Part shown: in pieces, positions 8,273 to 14,515 of the stretch
How the letters are laid out: each line of letters begins with the position of its first letter
Numbering within the stretch: the stretch's first letter is position 1
Assembly (NCBI GenBank): GCA_900155495.1
Contig: FTLJ01001361.1
Location: 1-14,515 of the forward strand
DNA: 14,515 bases
Direction: 5' to 3'
From: Porogramme epimiltina
Lineage: Eukaryota > Basidiomycota > Agaricomycetes > Polyporales > Polyporaceae
Translations under genes and position numbers: made by a program
The notes under the pieces: generated by a model
Seen by the model: only the letters and a program-made list of their open reading frames with translations
The model's database searches: none
Told to the model about the DNA's origin: nothing

Positions 8273-10519
8273 AAGCCGGAGAGGAATCACGGACGGGTTG
8301 ATCGCGGAAGGTGTTGGACTGCTTGCCCTTGTCTGGAGTACCCTGGAACATCTCTAGCAGCTGGCGCACCTGCTCCTCAAGGACCTGCATTCTGCGATCT
8401 CTGCTGGCGATCTCTGCCTTGAGGGCTTGATTCTCTATACGGAGATCATCGTTGGTGTTCAAGGCCGGGTAGGCTGCAAGAGTGGCTATCGCTAAGAAAA
8501 ACAACGCGCATACAGTCAGCCATGAAAGACGTAGAAGCAAGAGGAGAGCCGCCCTACCTGACGCGGATGGCCCGGGAGCACCAATTAGCCTAGGAACTGT
8601 CATGCGCGGCCGGAGATAGATGTTTGCATTCTTCTGGATCGTCTCGTACACGCTCCCGACGAGATCGAGACCGAGCACAAGTGTCTGCTCCGGCGCGTGC
8701 GTGCACGGCGTGAACATGAGACGAGTCGTGCGCTCCGCGTTTCCGAACTCGCGCGTGCGGTTGGGCCAGTTCGCGATGTGGTCCGTCGCGCAGTTGTGCA
8801 CATATTTTTTCCAGATTTGACCCTTCGTTTCACTATCGTGTTGACCGGCCGATGCCCAGTAGCACAGACGAACCTCGGCCGACGTTTTTGTGCACGTCCC
8901 GAGGATAACGCGAAATGACTCCAACAATATATTGTTCGTGCACCGAAGCGACATGGTGTCCTTTGATGTTGGGTCCCAGGGTACTGTCGTGGTGGTGGGG
9001 AAGAACCCGAGCGCGCCCAACGTCTGCATTAGCGTCCGAGGAATCCGGAACGCCGTGGGCGTGATGTCGGGAAGGAAGCGCTGGAGGAGATGGGCGCCGT
9101 CTGTCCGTCCGGTGGTGGGCGGGTGGGCGGTGATGTAGATGTCGCGCCAGGTGGCAGCGACAGGCTTTCCGCGGAAGCGCAGGTTTTCGTCGTCGCCGCC
9201 GAGGCAGGCCAGCCTCTTGTGCCAGTACCTAGATCCAGTTGGTTGACGAAATGGCCACGAGACGTAGTGGAGCTTGCGGGATGCGCCCTGGGTCTGGCCG
9301 TTCGGAGGTGGATGGAGGAGGAGTCCGAGGCGTTCACAATTGAACTGGCATTGGAGGACAGCGATGGTGACTCCATTGACTTCGACCACTGGAAGGTGAC
9401 ATTTCATGCCGTACGGGGTGAGCTCAAACGAGGAGACTTCGTCGTGAGCTTGGCTAGGCGAAATGTCCTTGGGCTATTGGAGTATCATTTAGATATGAGT
9501 AGGAACGAGTTGCGTACAATGTACACCACACATACCTTCTCGTCCGGCTCGGGCGGGGTATTTGGTGGAGTCGATGGACCTGGCGGAGATGGTGTCCACG
9601 GGGACGAGCGTGCGCTCGACCATCCTATAAACCGACTCGGGGAAGGAGCAAATAGAAATATATACGGGTTATCCGGGTTGTGGCTGCGATGAGTTTCAGA
9701 CGCAGGTCCCTGTTCCCGCTCATCGTCACTGGAGGAATGCCAGGTGCCCCAAGCGAAAAGCGTAACGTCCGTGCTCTGTCTCGCTAGCTCCGCCTGCAGC
9801 CGCTGGAACGCATGTCGGCCCTCCCCGTACATAGTCGGAATGTTGATGTCGAACAGACCAAGCAGGCAGTACGCCTCGTCTTCCACCCGCGTCGTCTTGC
9901 GTTTCGCCGCCCAGGACATGCGCCTCGCGATCGACGCGTGGATTCTGAAGTCCAACTTGCGCGTGAGGTACTCCTCGTTGATCCAAGTGCACTGAGAGAG
10001 CGGCACGCGGAGGTCGTATTTTGTGCCCATCTGTTCCCACTCCATCGAGAAGAAAATGACGAACGCGGGGGCGAGGAGCTCTTGCAGCGTCCATCCCCGT
10101 GAGTGCCATCGTGCTGTCTGGAACTTTGACCCTTTGGGGCGTGGATCCTCGTTGTGGGGAACGTCCTCGAGATAGACGTAGCAGACCTCTGACAGAGCGT
10201 ACCAGTTGAACATCGAGTTGATCGCCTCCGACAGCTCCGTGCTACTTGTCTTGTCGATGCAGCACGAGTCGATCCAGATCCATTGGTACCCGTCCCTCTC
10301 CGCGATCTCACAGCACCGCCGTATCTTCTCCACCACGTGGTAGCGCGGGTTTTCCCCAGTGATCGTGCACTCCTTGATGATGCCCTGCACGTCCCGAAAC
10401 GTCTGCTCGCCTGCGGGGTCCTGCGTCCAAGTGTGAGACAAGATCGCGTATCCTCCAGCGATGGCCGCGCAGTCGGAAAAGTGGTGGAGCTCGGCGCGAG
10501 CGGTGCTGAGGACCCACAT
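8271..10519 (-). CDS. HET-domain protein with hydrophobic segment and coiled coil (HET-3)
   Basis: Two exons, 10519-9536 and 9473-8271, joined across a 62-nt phase-0 intron, give 728 residues. The HET domain (about 24-151) has GYAILSHTW, WIDSCCIDKTSS and ARWHSRGWTLQELLAP, with the second block RMSWAAKRKTTRVEDEAYC at 200-218. I count about 25 differences from HET-2 in the first 151 residues, none between residues 82 and 120. Exon 2 opens PKDISPSQAH and carries the domain shared with HET-2 (FELTPYG ... LVLGLDLVGSVYE). The end differs: a strongly hydrophobic stretch (about 637-664, beginning ALLLLL) and then a coiled coil (about 670-705). That stretch overlaps a plausible in-frame intron (8492-8557), so the protein may instead be soluble and about 706 or 700 residues long. 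A role in fungal non-self recognition or cell death is inferred from the family. Confidence 0.88.
8492..8557 (-). other. Possible in-frame intron (or membrane segment) in HET-3
   Basis: On the minus strand CAG|GTAGGG (donor at 8557), a GGCTGACTG branch-like site and a TTTTTCTTAG acceptor (ending 8492) define 66 nt, exactly 22 codons. A second acceptor, CTTGCAG ending at 8474, gives 84 nt, also in frame. Left unspliced, the sequence encodes most of the Leu/Phe-rich hydrophobic stretch of HET-3. HET-2 and HET-4 have neither the segment nor a membrane stretch. Sequence alone does not decide between intron and coding. Confidence 0.5.
9474..9535 (-). other. Coding intron of HET-3
   Basis: The exon ends PDEK at AAG|GTATGT (donor at 9535), and the acceptor CCAATAG ends at 9474; 62 nt, phase 0, with an ATCTAAAT branch area. 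The in-frame TAG just before exon 2 requires splicing. It matches the HET-2 intron in place and phase. Confidence 0.9.
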
Positions 10520-10529
10520 CGTTCCAGTG

Positions 10530-10583
10530 CTGCAAGTGGGAGTGATTAGCCAGCTTGTCGACGGAAAGGTTATGTGGACTCAC
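10530..10583 (-). other. 5' leader intron of HET-3
   Basis: A GTGAGT donor at 10583, a GGCTAATC branch site and a CTTGCAG acceptor at 10530 bound 54 nt, ending 10 nt before the MWVL ATG. It has the best splice signals of the three leader introns. Confidence 0.75.
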
Positions 10584-11635
10584 TAGAATGGCGCAAAAAA
10601 TCTATGTGTATCGTGTTGAGGCTACTAGAGTGGGATGGTGTTAGTGTAGACAAGGTGACAAATGTCGAAATGTGTTTAGTTTGAAGTGAGGCTCTGTGAG
10701 TGAGAAATGAGCAAAGCGTCCTCGCTCGAATGCTTATACCAACGGACCGAGCGTACAGCCCACCCTTGGAAGCAGTGTGTGTGGAACGAGGCGTGGAAAA
10801 GCGATGCGGGCCAGTGCGCAGCTCTAATCGTATTGGGACTTTGTAGAACAGCGCATGGTTCTTGGTGCCCCACTGGAGGGTGCGAGCCCATTGCTTTTCT
10901 ACATGCGTTAGCCCAAGTCTGGACGCGCTCTCGAGGGTTGTCGTGGCAGGATATCGACGTCACGGTCCAGAGGCACTTCTCCCACTCTGATCTAGTATCA
11001 TTGCACGAGAATGCAAGAGAATATGGCATGCGCACTTGCTGATACACCTCGCTGATCTCTCCGCATCTTTCAGATTCTGACGTGATTGGAGAAATTTGGT
11101 CAGTCATGCTTTCACCGGGCAAGTCTTACTGGCACACCGCGGGCAGCGATCGCAGCCACATCCAAAGACAACTTTATTACTGGGGCCGACAACGCGAGGC
11201 ATGCTAGATAGGGACCCATCCAACCGGAGGACTGATCCCGGACGGCGGTCGGGACAGGGGTCCCGCGGCGATCCCCTCTAAGAGGCGCGGTGAGAATGTT
11301 GAGTTCGAGGTTGAGGCTGGCTTCTCGAGGTAGAAAGGAGCATATGACTGGGGAGCATCTTGATTCCTGGGTTGAGTGTTAATGTTGACGGCGGCGAGGA
11401 AGGAAAGCAGGTCCGCGACGGCCCGGGAGTCGGGAGTCGATAAAGCCGCAATTGGCGCCCACCCACTCCCGTTTTGTCGCCGGACGAGCTTGTCGTCGCC
11501 GTCTACTTACAGGACCAAGACACGGCGCTCGCCGCTGGCTGCGATCCCCTGTCGATGCCTCCTTCACACCAAGCCAGCGACAACGAGTCCAACCTCCCCT
11601 TCAGCGCTTCACTCCCATGCGCCGGCCCTCTTCGC

Positions 11636-11642
11636 TATATAG
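11636..11642 (+). promoter_or_regulatory. TATA-like element of the putative partner gene, copy C
   Basis: TATATAG lies 40 nt before an ATG at 11682 on the plus strand. The aligned position in copy A reads TACACAAT, so the element is not conserved. It could be a core promoter for divergent transcription away from HET-3. Confidence 0.25.
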
Positions 11643-11709
11643 CTATCGCCCGCCGCCCTTCCCTCCCCACATATCAACTACATGCAAGGTGATGATACCG
11701 CATCCTTAG

Positions 11710-11767
11710 GTGAGCTCTTCCGCAATCCTGGGTACCTCGAGTCCTCGACTCTGACCATCGTCTGCAG
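11710..11767 (+). other. Intron-like segment, copy C (counterpart of 1268-1320)
   Basis: TTAG|GTGAGC, a CTCTGAC branch-like site and CTGCAG ending at 11767 make a typical 58-nt fungal intron. An open frame from the ATG at 11682 also reads through it (MQGDDTASLGELF...), so splicing is uncertain. Confidence 0.4.
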
Positions 11768-11985
11768 GCGTTTAGCCTCACACCCCTCAACTGTAACCCT
11801 TACTCCCTTCCCTGGGGCCTGCGCCGGCCCCTCTTATGTCATCGACAGCCTCACAAGTCTCCAGCCCCCTGGCGCCAGCATATCCTTCGAACCCTTGCTG
11901 CATTGGCCTCTTCTTAGTATGGTTCTCCGCGGTTCTCAACCCACTCGCATCATGATCAAGAACGGGAGTGTAGGAGGGAGCAGGC

Positions 11986-12174
11986 ATGGAGGGAGGAGCA
12001 GATGGTCGGGTACCGAGTGGTGTTGTCGAGGGGCGGTCATCCTCGGTGCGTCGTCTCCCGTTTCTTTCTTCTTCCCGTTTTAATACGTCTTCTCTTGTAG
12101 GTCATCCGCAACCTCATCAGCGTGCATCGAGTCCCCCAAGACGCAACATGCCTGTCGTGGTCGCAACACGCTAG
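11986..12174 (+). pseudogene. Candidate first exons of the divergent partner gene, copy C
   Basis: The ATG at 11986 starts 20 codons (MEGGADGRVPSG...) ending at the GTGCGT donor at 12046; a 55-nt segment with a TTTTAATAC branch-like site ends CTTGTAG at 12100. The following phase-0 exon begins VIRNLISVHRVPQ. The layout and 13 of 20 residues match copy A (1526-1585). The product is not recognised. It may be the 5' part of the broken gene at 12211-13542, though the connecting splice, with an acceptor TTGTCAG ending at 12210, has no clear donor. Confidence 0.3.
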
Positions 12175-12210
12175 TCCGCACACAACCGTGTCACTTCGAC
12201 ATATTGTCAG

Positions 12211-13542
12211 CTCGAAGGTGCATTTCTGGACGAGGCGAAGGAGGCCATCAAGGAGGCCCCATCGGCAATCAACTTTTTCAAAGCTGCGATGGCCTTGAAC
12301 GTTATGCAAGGTGTGCTTAGCTCTGGATTCTATGGCCACTTCTCCTCTTGTGGACGCGGAGAGTGCGATCATCCAGTCCCGAGGCTACGTTCACCACCGA
12401 CCCCAGGACATGTTCACGATCCTCAGCACGGAGCCGTAGAACGTAAGTTAATGAACCCCCATTACACTCCGACTATTGTAGTGATCCTCCGATAGTGGTT
12501 TAACCTACCGGAACTTGTCGACAGAACGCCACAGAGTGTCATCGTGATGATATCCAAAGTAAGTGTTCCGTCACCCCGCGCGGTTCCCTGCTAACCTCGT
12601 CTTTCAGTCGCCCCAGACGACCTCAACTACACACATGAGACTCACTCTGCGCTCCTCCTACGCCCCTTCCGTACCCTCATGGCCTCCATTACAGCCGCGC
12701 GCACGCTCACCGCGGAACTCCACTTCTGGCGCCCGCCGCCGCTCTCCGCACACGTCGTCTTCGTGCCCGCGCCGCCGCCCCTCCCGTGCTCCTTCTCGCA
12801 CGACGCGCGCGCGGCGCTCCTCGACCGCGTCACCGCGCGCATCGCGGAGCAGCGGCACGACGCGCCAGCGGAAGGACCAGGGGCTGGGGAGAGGTCGTGG
12901 AGCCGACGCGTGGCGGTGCGCGAGTGGGTGCGTACGCGGTGGTGACGGACGAGGCAGGCTTCGAGGCGCCGGGGCGCGCGGGGAATGTTATCGACGCTGC
13001 GCCGAGGGTGCACGCCGGGCTAAGGAGGTGTTGAAGCGGGTTCTCTTTGTGCGCGTCTCGTCTCTTCGGTACAATGTTGGATGCTAATAGCAGCCACTAT
13101 ACAGATACATGAGCTGCCTATCGGGCTTCCAGAAACGCGCCGCCGCGCGTGTTGGTGCTGCTGGCGCGTCCGGTAGTGGCTGTGCGGCGACCACGACGAG
13201 CATGACGGCAACCACGCTGCGATCGTCCTCCCCGCCCCACAGGCCAAAGCACCTGCATCTCCTCCTCGAGCCTGCCCTCATGGTACCGACTCACTGGTAG
13301 TGATGATGTCGTGCGGCGTGCCTGCTACAACTTCATCGTGCACTGCGGCGACAGCGTCGTGCACCCGTGGCGCGCGCCTCCGCGTCTGTTCAGTACTGAG
13401 GAGGCTCCCGGTCGTGTGCCCACGCGCGGTGCGCGACGGGCTGGAGGACATGCTAGTGCGCGTTGTGTCGCGGCACGCCGACGCGGGCGCGCCCGGGTGG
13501 GGGGTGGAAGTGGAGGAGCGGCGGGTGTGTGTGCATGGGTAG
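12211..13542 (+). pseudogene. Decayed plus-strand gene of unknown function
   Basis: Protein-like stretches follow one another in different frames. First comes LEGAFLDEAKEAIKEAP from 12211. A shifted frame then reads MATSPLVDAESAIIQSRGY and HHRPQDMFTILSTEP, and closes at TAG 12437-12439. Beyond a GTAAGT donor (12443) and an acceptor ending at 12524, the exon 12525-12558 (NATECHRDDIQ) joins in frame, across a clear 49-nt intron (12559-12607, CTAAC branch, TTTCAG), to APDDLNYTHETHSALLL and AARTLTAELHFWRP. The frame shifts near 12890 to VVEPTRGGARVGAYAVV, and shifted pieces continue to a TAG at 13540. The in-frame stop and at least two shifts suggest a pseudogene, unless unrecognised introns or sequencing errors explain them. 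No family is recognised. The stretch 12650-13550 is very GC- and CpG-rich. Confidence 0.45.
12559..12607 (+). other. Intron in the decayed plus-strand gene
   Basis: AAA|GTAAGT, a CTGCTAAC branch site and CTTTCAG ending at 12607 give a 49-nt intron. Splicing joins DDIQ to APDDLNY in frame through an ATC codon, which is good support that this DNA once encoded a spliced protein. Confidence 0.65.
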
Positions 13543-13993
13543 CTCATGTTGAGCGCGAGTATGTGAGTTGAATAGTATGTATGTATGGTCAGAGAACTGG
13601 AAAGCCAGCTCGGTCGGTAGAGTGAGATTTTTCGGGACAGCCTGAGGGAGCGAAGGACGTTTGTGGCGGAGGAGGCCTGAGGTGCCGTGTACAATACTAT
13701 CAATGCTTTGATAAGTATTCCATGGGCACCACTAGGGATGCCTCCTTTAGGTGAAGTAGCATGAATTAGTGTATGAGCGAGACGTGGAAGGACGGCTGTC
13801 CGCCTTGCAGGAGGCCCAAGAGCGCAAAGATGCCAGGGACAACGACTTTTAGTAAAGGGCGGCGTAGGCCTGTAGGGAGGTGGTGGCAACGGCGTGCGTG
13901 AGGGTGGGTTGAGAGCGGCTAGATCTAGGGCGGAGCTTTGTGCGGACGCGGGTATGCAGACCAGTGGTGAGGTAGAGCATTACAGCGTGCGTG
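13543..13993. other. Spacer downstream of HET-4, no gene seen
   Basis: These 450 bp lie between the last plus-strand coding-like sequence and the HET-4 stop codon. A 203-codon minus-strand open frame (13278-13889) runs through it but has no recognised motif and overlaps the GC-rich plus-strand gene, so it is not called. A short TATG repeat lies at 13576-13587. Part is presumably HET-4 3' untranslated region. Confidence 0.5.
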
Positions 13994-14515
13994 TTAAGGG
14001 CCTCGTGCTACGGATGTTTTCAATTGCACGAATGCGCTCTTCAGCCCTTGCATCTCGAGCCCGCGCGCGGCATCACGGGCCCTCAGGAAGCGGATCTCCT
14101 CGCGGAGGGTATTGATGATACCGGCCACATCACTCATTGTTTCAGGCACAAAGACAGTATCTAGAGAGCCACTGGTAGGCGGTGCCACTACTTGGGAGTC
14201 TGAGTGTTCATCGGATTTGGGCGTATTCCGGATGCGTGAGGGGGTATCATCGGCGTCAGAGAGCTGGAGTGCCGCCTGTGAGTGAAGAACTTGGGAACAA
14301 GGAGGGGCATCCTGGATCTCAGCAGCGGCAGCAGTTGAAGTAGAGACCGCCGACATAGGGGCGGAGGCACCTGGAGGCCGAAGATTAACTGTTACGCCCA
14401 ACTGTTTGGCGTCGACGATTCTCCGCCGATGCAGCGCGGGGGGAGGGAGATTTATCTTCGCCTTCCGTTGGATTTCCTCGTACATGCTCCCAACGAGCTC
14501 GAGGCCGAGCACCAG
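13994..14515 (-). CDS. HET-family protein, 3' end only (HET-4)
   Basis: This is the last 173 codons and TAA of a fourth paralogue; the 5' part lies beyond the right edge. The first visible residues, LVLGLELVGSMYEEIQ, match the end of the shared exon-2 domain of HET-3 (LVLGLDLVGSVYETIQ) and HET-2 (LVLSLELFGRAYEEIQ). A low-complexity Ser/Ala/Pro linker follows, then a coiled coil ending the protein (NTLREEIRFLRARDAARGLE). That coiled coil resembles the one in HET-2 (SALRRELHETLKAQNAARE), and there is no hydrophobic segment as in HET-3. The HET domain itself is not in the window, so the name rests on paralogy. The spacing from HET-3 (5834 bp) exceeds that between HET-2 and HET-3 (5177 bp) mainly because of the decayed gene in between. 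Confidence 0.8.
   Translation of the reverse strand: MVLGLELVGSMYEEIQRKAKINLPPPALHRRRIVDAKQLGVTVNLRPPGASAPMSAVSTSTAAAAEIQDAPPCSQVLHSQAALQLSDADDTPSRIRNTPKSDEHSDSQVVAPPTSGSLDTVFVPETMSDVAGIINTLREEIRFLRARDAARGLEMQGLKSAFVQLKTSVARGP

Larger units (their letters stand above)
10520..12150. repeat. Duplicated HET upstream region, copy C
   Basis: This copy is collinear with copies A and B; landmarks lie at about 11113 (CACCGGGC block), 11240 (CGGCGGTC) and 12046 (GTGCGT site). It is closest to copy A in the distal part, 11580-12150, where several runs of more than ten bases are shared, for example CTCTGACCATCGTCTGC. No gene is visible between 10584 and about 11630. Confidence 0.8.

Noticed and set aside
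13605..13640. tRNA A-box-like sequence (AGCTCGGTCGGTAGAG)
   Set aside because: It resembles the D-arm of a tRNA, but no acceptor stem, anticodon stem or B-box (GGTTCGA) follows at the right distance. At most it is a tRNA-derived scrap.
13278..13889. Minus-strand 203-codon open frame
   Set aside because: Low-complexity composition, no recognised motif and no paralogue; it lies partly antisense to GC-rich coding-like DNA, which often leaves antisense frames open.

Overview
This window looks like genomic DNA of a filamentous fungus, most likely a basidiomycete of the Agaricomycetes. Introns are short (54-62 nt) with GT..AG ends and CTAAC/CTGAC/CTAAT-like branch sites, genes lie far apart, and the recognisable proteins are HET-domain (heterokaryon incompatibility-type) proteins without a NACHT/STAND module, a class expanded in mushrooms. 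No bacterial operon signals, RNA genes, CRISPR arrays or intact transposons were found.

The window is a tandem array of paralogous HET genes, all on the minus strand: the first codons of one at the left edge (HET-1, start at 28), two complete genes (HET-2, 2602-5346; HET-3, 8271-10519), and the 3' end of a fourth at the right edge (HET-4, 13994-14515). Start codons are 5318 and 5173 bp apart, and matching codons in HET-2, HET-3 and HET-4 are 5177 and 5834 bp apart. Each complete gene has exon 1 (HET domain plus a conserved follow-on block), a phase-0 intron of 60-62 nt, and a long exon 2 whose end is variable. HET-1, HET-2 and HET-3 share a 54-58 nt intron in the 5' leader, ending 5-10 nt before the ATG.

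About 1.6 kb upstream of each start (29-1700, 5347-6960, 10520-12150) is also repeated and collinear, so the duplicated unit is a HET gene plus its upstream region. At the far end of that region, plus-strand splice-like signals recur at matching places, suggesting a divergently transcribed partner gene or its relic. The third copy continues into about 1.3 kb of GC-rich, coding-like but broken sequence (12211-13542), which accounts for its longer spacing. A possible protein kinase relic lies near 2070-2170.

The HET genes are presumed to act in non-self recognition and regulated cell death. The two most useful open questions are whether the hydrophobic segment of HET-3 is a real membrane anchor or an in-frame intron, and whether the plus-strand partner was once a functional companion of the HET genes.
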